From positions 21,321,213 to 21,385,212 of the forward strand of contig OZ024861.1 of the NCBI GenBank assembly GCA_964017155.1: a stretch of DNA of 64,000 nucleotides, given 5' to 3'. Under the pieces are notes generated by a model, which was not told where the DNA came from, searched no databases, and saw only the letters and a program-made list of their open reading frames with translations. Of the stretch, positions 1 to 10,910 are shown in pieces. A program made the translations under genes and the position numbers. How positions within the stretch are numbered: the first letter of the stretch is position 1; the number at the start of each line of letters is the position of its first letter. Source of the stretch: Oasisia sp. SBJ-2009 (Eukaryota > Annelida > Polychaeta > Sabellida > Siboglinidae).

Positions 1-1605
1 TTGCTGTCTATCTGCATCACTTTTTATTTTTCTGAACACTTTTGTATCATCCGCAAACTTCAACACCTTGCTTGTTATATCATCATCCAAATCATTGATA
101 TATATTAAGAACAAAATAGGTCCCAATACTGATCCCTGCGGTACTCCACTCAAAACCGATTTCCAGTTTGAAACCTCCCCATCAACTACTACTCTTTGTC
201 TTCTATCAATAAGCCATTTTTCTATCCAGTTAATCATAACATTGCCTATGCCATGGGCCTTCAGTTTAAGTAGTAATCTTTGATGTGGCACTTTGTCAAA
301 AGCTTTTTTAAAATCTAAGTATATTATATCTACTGGTGATCCCTCATCTACCCACTTTGTGACATCTTCCAAAAAACATAAGATATTTGTTAAGCATGAC
401 CTCGCTTTTAGAAACCCATGTTGAGATGGGTTAATCAAGTTATTTTTAACAAGAAAATCAACCAAGTGATCTTTAATTAGTCTTTCTAATAGTTTACAAA
501 TCACTGATGTTAAACTCACTGGTCTATAGTTCTCTGACTGGCTTCTTGATCCTTTTTTAAATAATGGTATGATGTTTGCTTCTTTCCATTCTAACGGAAC
601 TACTCCTTCCTCTAATGCCAAATTGAACACTGTTGCAAGTGGTATGCTAATTTGTTCTACAATTTCCAGTAGTAATTTGGGAGGAATGCCATCCACTCCA
701 GGTGACTTATTATCCTTCATATCCCTTATTTTCTTAGCTACCATTTTTGGTGTTACAATTAGTTGTCCTAAATAGTCTGACTCTCTCCCTTCGAATTTAG
801 TCTCTGGTACTGGTAATGCACTAATATCTTCCCTGGTAAATACCGAACTAAAGTATTCATTTAGGTTTTCTGCCATTAAGAATCCCTCTGTTATTATGTT
901 TCCATCACGATCTTCTAGAGGTCCGACCTTATCCTGAACTTTCTGTTTACTTCGAACATACGCATAAAAACTCTTGCTGTCATGTTTTATATTAAAAGCT
1001 ATTTTTTGTTCATAGCTTCTCTTTGAATTTCTAATTTCAGCTGTAGCTTGGTTAAGTGCTTCTTTATAAATGGCATAGTCTTCTTCACTTCCATTATGTC
1101 TATATGTCTTCCACATCATTTGCTTGTATTTGATTTTTTTAATGGCTTCTTTTGATAAGTGTTTCTTTTTTGTCCGTTTCCCCTGTTTTTTCAAGGGGAC
1201 AAATTTTTCGACAATGCAGTCAATTTCACTCTTTAAGATATTCCAACATTCTGTTGCTGTCTTATTCTCCAGTGTGTTATTCCAGTCTATCTTTGCTAAA
1301 TATTTCCTCATGTCCTTATATCTTCCTTTGTGAAAATTTTTCCTGTACCGTATTTTTTTATTCTGTTCTCCTTTTACTTTGATGATAAAATGTATCTGGT
1401 TGTGATCACTACATCCCAGTGGCTCACATATCCTGACATTATCAATAAATTCCTTCTGTGAGCTCAACACTATGTCCAACACGTTCTCACCCCTTGTTGG
1501 TTCTAACACATGTTGAATAAGGAAACTGTCTTGTACTAAATTTAAAAACTTTTGATCTTCACTCCCAGTACTCTGTAGAGATTTCCACAAAAAATATGCC
1601 CATGG
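1..1605 (-). pseudogene. LINE ORF2, C-terminal part: end of endonuclease and reverse transcriptase, cut by window edge
   Basis: This frame is free of stops from 1605 to the left edge (535 codons). It resumes the endonuclease after the frameshift: WKSLQSTGSED starts at 1587 and the catalytic SDH motif lies at 1410-1402. A linker follows, then the RT domain: KKGSRSQSENYRPVSL near 560-505, the motif A segment LDFKKAFDKVPH around 320-280 with its Asp at 315-313, SGVPQGSVLGP at about 150-118, and the catalytic FADD box at 57-46. The last visible residues, just past FADD, are at the window edge, so the thumb and C-terminal domain are missing here. The reading frame is otherwise undamaged. It belongs with the 1542-2180 frame as one broken ORF2. 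Confidence 0.88.
1589..1594 (-). other. Frameshift in ORF2 (homopolymer T6)
   Basis: On the minus strand the endonuclease frame passes through a run of six T directly after GDFNHGHI. The downstream domain is in the frame that one extra base would restore. A one-base loss is the simplest reading. Whether it is a real mutation or a homopolymer sequencing error cannot be told from the window. Confidence 0.75.
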
Positions 1606-2128
1606 TTAAAATCCCCCATAATTATACAGTCCCGTTTACTGACTTCCTTTATAGCGTTTTGTATTTTCTCATTCTCTTCTGTGTTTATGTTTGGACTTCG
1701 ATAAACTAACCCAACAGTTAACGTTGAGTTTCCTGAAACTATGTTACACCAGACAGCTTCTTCACATTCTGCTTCTTTTTCTAATTTTATTTCGTAAGCC
1801 TGGATGGATTCTTTAATATATAAAATAACGCCACCTCCCCTTCTCCCTATTCTATCTTTCCTAAACATGACATATCCTGTCATTCCTAATTCAGCATCTG
1901 ATATGTCGGGGGTGGCCCAAGATTCAGTTATACCTATTATGTGAGGGTCAGTATCTTCTACCATAATGTTTAGTTCATTTCTTTTGTTTACTATGCTCCT
2001 TGCATTTAAACAAACACATTTATAACCAAATGTGGTAGAGTTTTCCAGACTGTTCTTTGCCGTTTTCTTTGTGCTGTCCTTATCTGTGCCTCCAGTATTT
2101 GGCTTCTCTGTGAATCCCCCCTGCGAAT

Positions 2129-3277
2129 CTAGTTTAAATAACTGCAACCTGTTCCACTGTTCATAGATCGAAGCAAGTTCTCAGAGAAAACTGCAGCGCC
2201 CTTTCCGCTTAGATGGAGGCCATCTCTCGTATACATATCTTCTTTCCCAACAAAGTATCCCCACAAATCTACAAATCCAACTCCTTCTTCTTCACACATC
2301 TGCTCTACTAGAACGTTGATTGCCATCCTCTTGCAGTTTCTATAAGCTACACCCCTTCCTCCCATCACTGGCAAAATTCCTGAGAGAATAATCTGCTCAA
2401 CTCTTGTCTTCTTCAGTTTCCCTACCAACTGTCTGTATCTTTTCACTATTCTAGTTGTCCCCTCCCTGTCTGCATTGTTCGTCCCTACATGTACTAATAT
2501 AGATCCTCCCTGGCCATGCCCCAATGTATTCTCTACCCTTTCTGTCACATGCTCTATCCGAGCGCCCGGAAGACAAACAACAACATCTTCGCCTTTGTTT
2601 AAAGTCTTGTCTGTCTTTCTCAAAATTGAGTCGCCCATAAACACCCTTTCTGTTCTCGATGCCCCCTCAATCACTGCCTCAGAGTAGCTCCTCCGTGTTG
2701 CATCTCCCTGGTCGTTGACTTTTCTTCCTCCCGCCTTCTCTGTTGTTCCTTTTTTCCCTACCTCTTTTCGTCCTGTCATCATCCCTGTTATTGACTTCCC
2801 TTTCGGCACATTTACTCTCACTTCCTTTCTTCCATTCATCTTTCCTCCGGTCACATGAACTTCTCTCCTCTCCTGTCCCATTGCTCCCCCCTCATCTACT
2901 GTCACTTTCTCCCCTGTCACCTTCCTGCATGCCATGCTTTCTCTTGTTCTTTCTCCATTTGTTTTCCTTGCACTTACCCTCCCTCCTCTCAATCTCCTGT
3001 CCTCATCCTTCTTGTCACTGCATTGCTCATTCCGACCTCTTCCATCCGTCTCTTTGGTTATTTTTATATCCAGCCCCTTCACAATATCGGTTAGCCTAGC
3101 TAACTCTACTGTAAGACATTCCACTTTACAACATCCTGTGCACTGGAAAGTAAAGTCTTCCTCCATTGTTTCTGCCCATGACTTTGTGCATCCGGATAGA
3201 GCAAAATCGACAAAGCTGTGACAATAGTCACATACTAAGTGCCTCCTTGCCTTCACTTGCCGCTTGCAAGGGGCCAT
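2129..3277 (-). CDS. LINE ORF1 protein: zinc-finger-like motif plus SGNH hydrolase (esterase) domain
   Basis: The frame encodes 382 residues from an ATG at 3277-3275 to a TAG at 2131-2129. ORF1 proteins of CR1 elements bind element RNA in the ribonucleoprotein particle, and the esterase domain is thought to act on lipids or membranes. Residues 16-50 hold a Cys pattern (C16, C19, C30, C46, C49, C50) like the PHD-like finger of CR1 ORF1. Residues 53-75 are heptad-like and could form a short coiled coil. Residues 76-210 are a highly charged, low-complexity linker rich in Lys, Arg and Gly. Residues 211-370 form the SGNH domain: block I GDS with Ser217, the HVGTNN block at 263-268, and DGLH at 352-355 with Asp352 and His355, so the catalytic set is complete. 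No internal stop or frameshift is seen. The last sense codons, UUA AAC, form most of a slippery heptamer just before the stop. Confidence 0.88.
   Translation of the reverse strand: MAPCKRQVKARRHLVCDYCHSFVDFALSGCTKSWAETMEEDFTFQCTGCCKVECLTVELARLTDIVKGLDIKITKETDGRGRNEQCSDKKDEDRRLRGGRVSARKTNGERTRESMACRKVTGEKVTVDEGGAMGQERREVHVTGGKMNGRKEVRVNVPKGKSITGMMTGRKEVGKKGTTEKAGGRKVNDQGDATRRSYSEAVIEGASRTERVFMGDSILRKTDKTLNKGEDVVVCLPGARIEHVTERVENTLGHGQGGSILVHVGTNNADREGTTRIVKRYRQLVGKLKKTRVEQIILSGILPVMGGRGVAYRNCKRMAINVLVEQMCEEEGVGFVDLWGYFVGKEDMYTRDGLHLSGKGAAVFSENLLRSMNSGTGCSYLN
2132..2138 (-). promoter_or_regulatory. Candidate -1 ribosomal frameshift site (UUUAAAC) at the ORF1/ORF2 junction
   Basis: Read on the minus strand, the ORF1 codons are UAU UUA AAC UAG. 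The heptamer U UUA AAC is in the phase required for -1 slippage (X XXY YYZ), and the ORF1 stop follows immediately. After slippage the ribosome reads CUA GAU UCG CAG, which is the ORF2 frame. A run of six G follows about 9 bases later. I could not recognise a convincing stimulatory hairpin or pseudoknot by eye. Function is inferred. Confidence 0.6.
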
Positions 3278-3527
3278 ATTATGATTACACAGGAACTCAA
3301 AATTTACTCAGTCTGTATACCAATTAGTCTTTAGAAAGACTGTTTTATGTGGACAGTAACTGCAGCTCACTTTATGTTATACACAACTGACAAATTTAGT
3401 CTTTACTGGTGCCGTTCCCTAGCGGACACGTTGGACACTACCTACATAAACAAACTAAGGTTTCTACTAAAAAGCTTGCTTATTTTTTAATAACAATGCT
3501 ACCTGATCAAAGTATTATCTTACTTAT
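3278..3527 (-). other. LINE 5' UTR, proximal part
   Basis: This A/T-rich stretch upstream of the ORF1 ATG holds no ORF or recognisable RNA gene. A more GC-rich patch (3409-3432, containing CCCTAGCGGACACG on the plus strand) stands out. I assign it to the element because it joins ORF1 to the duplicated UTR module without a visible break. Confidence 0.6.
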
Positions 3528-3942
3528 GTAGCTGTTATGTTTGCTACTTTATATGTTACATATTCTATCAAATAATCAGATTTGCTAAATCTTGTAAACA
3601 ACCTTGTCGAAGGCTAGATTACCCTATTGTCACCCACTATGCTAATCTGCTCAAAAAATACTTTTAACTAACAAACTTATTACGAAAACTTTATGAATAA
3701 TCTTCACATAAGAATAATACTGTAGCTGTTATGCTGAATACTATATCTGATAAATATTCTATCAAATAATAAGTTTTGCCAAATCTTGTTTACAAACTTG
3801 TCGAAGGCTAAATTACCCTATTATCACCCACTATACTATAATCTGCTCAAAAATACTGTTAACTGACAAACCTTTAACCAAACTATTACCCAATATATGT
3901 CTAGTACTGCTTTATGAATAATCTTCACATAAGAATAATACT
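3528..3942 (-). repeat. Tandem duplication in the LINE 5' UTR (units 3528-3721 and 3722-3942)
   Basis: Both units begin with GTAGCTGTTATG and end with CTTCACATAAGAATAATACT on the plus strand. They share internal blocks such as TATTCTATCAAATAAT, CTTGTCGAAGGCTA, TATCACCCACTAT or TGTCACCCACTAT, and ATCTGCTCAAAAA. They differ by substitutions and by about 27 extra bases in the second unit (194 versus 221 bp). They therefore look like diverged tandem modules, comparable in layout to the 5' monomers of some LINE families that carry promoter activity. A promoter role is inferred. Confidence 0.8.
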
Positions 3943-4030
3943 TATCAGTCACTATTTCCTCTTGTTTTTCAACTTTTATGCACCACCAATTTCAAACATC
4001 TGCTCCCGCCAATGTTCCCGCCACATGACA
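3943..4030 (-). promoter_or_regulatory. Presumed 5' terminus of the LINE with two TCCCGCCA sites
   Basis: Short non-satellite stretch between the UTR repeats and the first satellite monomer. It contains two copies of TCCCGCCA at 4004-4011 and 4016-4023, spaced 12 bp (TGGCGGGA on the coding strand), which resemble E2F-type sites, and CCAAT at 3985-3989 region and 4009-4013. This could be the internal promoter at the 5' end of the element, or unique flank. Neither can be proved here. Confidence 0.35.
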
Positions 4031-7000
4031 TGCATCCATCCAACCACTCCTAATTAACGCATCCACCCAACCAACCTACTTTGAGCATTCATACAACCAC
4101 CCCTACATAACGCATCCATTCAAGCACCCCTTCTTAACGCATCCACCCAACCACCCCTATTTAACGTATCCATCCAATCTCCCTACTTAACGCATCCATC
4201 CAATCATCTCTTCTGAACGCATCCACCCAACCACCCCTATTTAACGTATCTATCCAATCTCCCCTACTTAATGCTTCCATCCATTCACCTCAACTTAGTG
4301 CATCCATCCAACCACGTCTACGTAACGCACCCATCCATTCACCTCTACTTAACGCATCCAACAACCACCCCTACATAACGAATCCATTCAACCTCCACTA
4401 CATAACGCATCCATCCAATCACACTTACTTAACGCATTCATTCAACCACCCCTACTTAACGCATCCATCCAAGCACCCCTACTTATCCAATCCATTCAAC
4501 CACCCTTACTTAACGCATCCATCCAACTACTCCTACTTAGCGCATCCATTCAACCAACCGTACTTAGCGCATCCGTCCAATCACCCCTACTTAACGCATC
4601 CATCCAACCACTCCTACTTAACGCATCCATCCAACTACTCCTTCTTAGCGCATCCATCCAACCACCCCTACTTAGCGCATCCAACCAAACACCCCTATTT
4701 AACGCATCCATCCAACCACCCCTACATAACGTATCCATCCAACTACCCCTACTTAACGCATCCATCCAACCACTCATACTTAACGTATCCATCCAGCCAC
4801 TCCTACTTAACGTATCCCTCCAACCACCCCTATTTAACCCTTCCATTCAAACACCCGTACTTAAACCATCCATCCAACCACCCCTACTTAGCGCATTCAT
4901 CCAACCACCCCTTCTTAATGCATCCACAAAACCACCCCTATTTAACGTATCTATCCAATCTCCCTACATAACGCATCCATCCAATCAGCTCTTCTTAACG
5001 CATCGATCCAACCACCCCAATTTAACGAATCCATCCAATCTTCCCTACCTAGTGCATCCATTCAATCACCCCTTCCTAACGTATCAATCCAACCACTCCT
5101 ACTTAAAGCTACCATCCAATCACCCCCTACATAACGCATCCATCCAACCACCCCTACTCAGCGCATCCATCCAACCACCCATATTTAACGCATCCATCCA
5201 GCCACCCCTACTTAGCGCATCCATCCAGCCACCCCTATTTAACGCATCCATCCAACCACTCCTACTTAACGTATCCAACCAGCCATTCCTACTTAACGCA
5301 TCCATCCAACCATTCCTACTTAACGTATCGATCCAACCACCCCTAACAAACGCATCCATCCAATCACCCCTACTTAACGCTTCCATCTCACCACTCGTAC
5401 TTAACGTATCCATCCAACGACTCCTACTTAACGCATCCATCCAACCACTCCTACTTAACGTATCCATCCAACCACCCCTACTAAACGCATCCATCTAATC
5501 ACCCCTACTTAACACATCCATCCCACCACTCGTACTTAACGTATCCATCCAACCACTCCTCCCTAATGCATCCATTCAATCACCCCTTCTTAACGTATCA
5601 ATCCAACCACTCCTACTTAATGCATCCATCCAATCACCCCTACTTAGCGCATCCACCCAACCACCCCTACTTAATGCATCCATCCAACCACCCCTACTTA
5701 GCGCATCCATCCAACCACCCCTATTTAACGCATCTATTCAACCACCCCTACTTTACGCCTCCATCCCACCACCCCTACATAACGCATCCATCCAACCTCC
5801 CCTACTTAATGCTTCCATCCATTCACCTCAACTTAATGCATCCATCCAACCACCCCTACGTAGCGCATCCATCCATTCACCTCTACTCAACCACCCTTAC
5901 TTAACGCATCCATTCAACCACCCCTATTTAACGCATCCATCCAAGCACACCTACTTATCCAATCCATTCAACCACCCGTTCTCAACGCATCCATCCAACC
6001 ACCCCTATTTAACGCATCCATCCAACCACCCCTACATAACTCATGAATCCTACCCTCCCTAATTAACACATCCCTTCAACCACCTCTACATAACGCATCT
6101 ATTCAAGCAGCCCTACTTAATGCATCCATCCAACCACCCCTGTGTAACGCATCCATCCAACAACCCCTAATTAATGCATCCTTCAATTCACCTCTACTTA
6201 ATATATCCATCCATTCACCTCTACTTAGCGAGTCCATCCAACCACCTCTTCATATCGTATCCATACATTCACCTCTACTTAACGCATCCATCCAACCAGC
6301 CCTTGATAACGTATCCCTCCAACCACCCATATTTAACGCATAAATTCAAACACCCGTACTAAAAGCATCCATCCAACCACTCCTACATCACGCGTCCATT
6401 CAACCACCCCTACTTAACGCATCCATCCAACCACCCCTACATAACGTATCCATTGAACCACCGCTACATAACGTATCTATTCAAGCAGCCTTTCTTAACG
6501 CATCCATCCAACCATCCCTACTTAATGCATCCATCAATTCACCTCTACTTAGTATATCCATCCATTCACCTCAACTTAACGAATCCATCCAACCACCTCT
6601 TCATATTGTATCCATTCATTCACCTTTACTTGACGCGTCCATCCAACCAGCCCTACATAACGTATCCCTCCAACCACCCCTATTTAACGCTTGAATTAAA
6701 ACACCCGTACTTAAAGCATCCATCCAACCACCCCTACATAACGCATCCATTCAACCACCCCTACTTAACGCAACCATCCAGCCACCCCTACATAACGCAT
6801 CCATTCAACCACCCCTTCTTAACGCATCCATCAAAACACCCCTACTTATCGCATCCATACAACCACTCCTAATTAACGCATCCACCCAACCAACCTACTT
6901 AGCGCATTCATCCAACCCCCCCTTCTTAACGCATCCATCCAACCACCCTTACTTAACGCATCCATCCAGCCACCCCTACTTAACGTATCCCTCCAACCAT

Positions 7001-10000
7001 CCCTATTTAACCCTTCCATTCAAACACCCGTACTTAAAGCATCCATCCAACCACCCCTATATAACGCACCCATTCAACCACCCCTACTTAGCGCATCCAT
7101 ACAACCACCCCTACAGAACGCATCAATTCAACCACCCCTACTTATCGCATCCATCCAACCACTCCTAATTAACGCACCCACCCAACCAACCTACTTAGCG
7201 CATTCATCCAACCCCCCTTCTTAACGCATCCATCCAACCACCCATATTTAACGTATCCATCCAATCTCCTCTACTTAATGCATCCCTCCAATCACCCCTA
7301 CTTGACGCATCCATCCAAACACAACCAACCCTACTTAACGTATCAATCCAACCACTCCTACTTAAAGCATCAATCCAACCACCCCTATATAACGCAACCA
7401 TTCAACCACCCCTACTTAACGCATTCATCCAACCACCCTCACATAACGCATCCATTCAACCACCCTACTTAACGCATCCATCCAACCACCCCTACTTAGC
7501 CATCCATTCAACCAACCATACTTAGCGCATCCGTCCAATCACCCCTACTTAACGCATCCATCCAACCACTCCTACTTAACGTATCCATCCAGCCACTCCT
7601 ACTTAACGTATCCCTCCAACCAACCGTATTTAACCCTTCTATTCAAACACCCGTACTTAAAGCATCCATCCAACCACCCCTATATAACGCACCCATTCAA
7701 CCACCCCTACTTAGCGCATCCATACAACCACTGCTACCTAACGCATCCATTCAACCACCCCTACTTAACGCATCCATCCAGCCACCCCTACTTAGCGCAT
7801 CCATTCAACCACTCCTACTTATCGTATCCACCCAACCACTCCTACTTAACGCATCCATCCAACAACCCTACTTAGCGCATTCACCCAACCACCCCTACTT
7901 AACGCATCAATACAACCACCTCTATTTAGCGTTTCCATCCAATCTCCCCTACTTAATGCATCCATCCAATCACCCCTTCTTAAAACATACTTGCAACCAC
8001 TCCTTCTTAAGGCATCCATCCAAACACCCCTACTTAACGCATCCAACCAGCCACTCCTACTTAACGCATCCATCCAACCACTCGTACTTAACGCATCCAT
8101 CCAGCCAACCCTCCTTTACGTATCAATCCAACCACTCCTACTTAAAGCATCCATCGAACCACCCCTACATAACGCATCCATTCAACCACCCCTACTTAAC
8201 GCATCCATCCAACCACCCCTACTTATCCCATCTAGTCAACCAACCGGACTTAAAGCATCCATTCAATCTCCCCTACTTAATGCATCCATCCAACCACCCC
8301 TACTTAGCACATCCATCCACCCACACCTACGTAACGCGTCCATTCAACCACCCCTACTTAGCGTATCCATCCAACCACTCCTAATTAACGCATCCACCCA
8401 ACCGTCCTACTTAGCGCATTCATCCAACCACCCCTTCTTAACGCATCCACCCAACCACCCCTATTTAACGTATCTATCCAATCTCCCTACTTAGCGCATC
8501 CATCCAGTCACCTCTTCTTAACGCATCCATCCAACCAACCCTATTTAACGTATCCATCCAATATTCCCTACCTAATGCATCCATTCAATCACCCCTTCTT
8601 AACGTATCAATCCAACCACTCCTGCTTAATGCTACCATCCAATCACCCCTACATAAGGCATCCATCCAACCACCCCTATTTAACGCACCCATCCAACCAC
8701 CCTTACTTAACATATTCATCCAACTACCACTACTTAATGCACTCATCCAATCACCTGTACGTAATACATCCATCCAACCACCCCTACTTTATGCCTCCAT
8801 CCCACAACCCCTACATAACGCATCCTTCCACCCTCCCCTACGTAATACATCCATCCATTCACCTCTACTTAAAGCATCCAACAACCACCCCTACATAACG
8901 AATCCATTCAGCCACCCTTACTTAACGCATCCATTCAACCACCCCTACATAACGAATCCCTCCAACCACTCCTATTTAACGCATCCATCAAAACACCCCT
9001 ACTTATCGCATCCATCCAACCACCCCTACTTAGCGCATTCATCCAACCACCCCTTCTTAACGCATCCATCCAACCACCCATATTTAACTCTCATAATTTT
9101 AACTCTACTTAATGCATCCATCCAATCACCCCTACTTTACGCATCCATCCAAACACAATCAACCCTAGTTAACGTATCAATCCAACCACTCCTACTTAAA
9201 GCATCAATCCAACCACCCCAGTATAACGCATCCATTCAACCACCCCTACTTAACGCATCCATCCAAGCACACTTACTTATCCAATCCATTCAACCACCCG
9301 TTCTTAAAGCATCCAAGCAATCACCCCTACTTAACGCATCCTTCCAACCACTCCTACTTAGCGCCTCCATCCAACCACCCCTATTTAACGCATCCATCCA
9401 ATCACTCCTACATAACTCATCAATCCTACCCTCCCTAATTAACACATCCATTCAACCACCCCTACATAACGCATCCATCCAAACACCTCTACATAACGCA
9501 TCTATTCAAGCAGCCCTACTTAATGCATCCATCCAACCACCCCTGTGTAACGCATCCATCCAACAACCCCTAATTAATGCATCCATCAATTCACCTCTAC
9601 TTAATATATCCATCCAGTCACCTCTACTTAGCGAATCCACCCAGCCACCTCTTCATATCGTATCCATCCATTCACCTCTACTTAACGCATTCATACAACC
9701 AGCCCTTGATAACGTATCCCTCCAACCACCCATATATAACGCATCAATTCATACACCCGTACTTAAAGCATCCATCCAACCACTCCTACATAGCGCATCC
9801 ATTCAACCACCCCTACATAACGCATCCATTCAAACACCCCTACTTAATGCTACCAACCATTCACCTCAACGTATTGCATCCATGCCAACACACCTATATA
9901 ACGCATCCATCCAACCTCCCCTACTTAAGGCATCCATCCAACCACCCCTACTTAACGGATCCATCCAACCACTCCTACTTAACGCATCCATCCAACCACC

Positions 10001-10910
10001 CCTTCTTATCGCATCTAATCAAACAGCCCTACTTAGCGCATCCGTCCAACCACCCCTACCTGACGCATTCATCCAACCACCCCTACTTAACGCATCCATT
10101 CAACCACCCCTACATAAAGCATCCATCCAATCACACCTACTTAATGTTTCCATCCATTCACCTCAACTTAATTCATCCATCCAACCTCCCCTATATAACG
10201 CATCCATCCAACCAACCCTACTTAATTCTTCCATCCATTCACCTGAAATTAATGCATCCATCCAACCATACCTACTTAACGCATCCATTCATTCACCTCT
10301 ACTTAATGCATCCTTCCAAGCACCCCTACTTAACGCATCCATCCATTCACCTCTTCTTAAAGCATCCACCCAACCCCCACTACTTAACGCATCCATCCAA
10401 CCACTCCTACTTAACGCATCCATCCAACCACCCCTACTTAACGCATCAGTCGAACCCCCCCCCCCCCCGAAACTTAACGGATCCATCCAACCACTCCTAC
10501 TTAACGCATCCTTCCAACCACCCGTTCTTAACGCATCCAATCAAACACCCCTACCTAACGCATCCATCCAACCACCCCTACGTTATGCATCCACACAACC
10601 ACCCCTACTTAGCGCATCCATCCAACCACCCCTACTTAACGCTTCCATTCAACCACCCCTACATAACGCATCCATCCAAGCACACCTACTTAATGCTTCC
10701 ATGCATTCACCTCAACTTAATGCATCCGTCCAACCACACATACTTAACGCATCCATCCATTCACCTCTACTTAATGCATCCATCCAACCCCCACTACTTA
10801 ACGCATCCATCCAACCACGCCTACTTAACGCATCCATCCAACCACCCGTAATTAACGCATCCATCCAACTACCCCTATATATCGCATCCATCCAACCACC
10901 CCTATTTAAC
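4031..10910 (+). repeat. Satellite block A1 (most diverged part)
   Basis: This block shares a long, ordered series of variant monomers with 14068-21290. Matching landmarks include 4550 with 14478, 5566 with 16035, 6174 with 16643, 7846 with 18262, 9577 with 19993 and 9882 with 20298. The offset moves between about 9.93 and 10.52 kb because of indels, mostly whole monomers. It has more irregular-length monomers than the right half of the array. A C14 tract lies at 10455-10468. Confidence 0.85.
9086..9108 (+). other. Short non-satellite interruption within block A1
   Basis: Between two monomers the sequence reads ACTCTCATAATTTTAACTCT, which does not fit the 27-bp consensus. The same interruption occurs in block A2 at about 19611-19630, so it was present before the A duplication. 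It is a useful landmark for aligning the two blocks. Confidence 0.75.

Larger units (their letters stand above)
1542..2180 (-). pseudogene. LINE ORF2, N-terminal part: APE-type endonuclease, ending at a frameshift
   Basis: This frame is open from 2180 (after a TGA at 2183-2181) to a stop at 1544-1542. Counting from a TTG at 2147, endonuclease motifs appear in order: NARSI at 48-52, ITESW with Glu75, RRGGGV at 102-107, GLVYRSP at 146-152, and GDFNH at 178-182. These match the exonuclease-endonuclease-phosphatase fold that nicks target DNA. After GDFNH the frame runs into about ten unrelated residues and stops, while the expected continuation (WKSLQSTG and onward, then SDH) lies in the neighbouring frame. 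No ATG occurs before the endonuclease domain; the first Met codon is residue 62, inside it. The frame overlaps ORF1 by 52 bases and is the -1 frame relative to it, so translation probably depends on frameshifting or reinitiation. Confidence 0.85.
1..4030 (-). mobile_element. Non-LTR retrotransposon (LINE), CR1 clade, 3' end outside window
   Basis: On the minus strand the order is 5' UTR, ORF1 with an SGNH-esterase domain, ORF2 with APE-type endonuclease and reverse transcriptase. This is the architecture known for CR1-clade LINEs, which move by target-primed reverse transcription. The visible RT motifs (SGVPQGSVLGP, DFKKAFDKVPH, FADD) fit CR1. The left window edge cuts the element just after the FADD box, so the rest of RT, the 3' UTR and the 3' tail are not visible. 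The right (5') boundary is placed at about 4030, where satellite monomers begin; the 88 bases before that could be element or flank. The copy looks young: ORF1 is intact and ORF2 carries one visible frameshift. An L2- or Rex1-like relative is possible; CR1 is my best call. Confidence 0.85.

Noticed and set aside
68..1382. Plus-strand open frames of 68-76 residues over the RT region
   Set aside because: Antisense shadows of ORF2; the opposite strand carries ordered RT and endonuclease motifs.
2132..2240. Pseudoknot downstream of the slippery site
   Set aside because: There is a G6 run and some short complementary bits, but no convincing stem could be paired by eye, so I do not annotate one.
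2475..3221. Plus-strand open frames of 70-118 residues within the LINE
   Set aside because: They are antisense shadows of ORF1, whose domain content and motifs lie on the minus strand.
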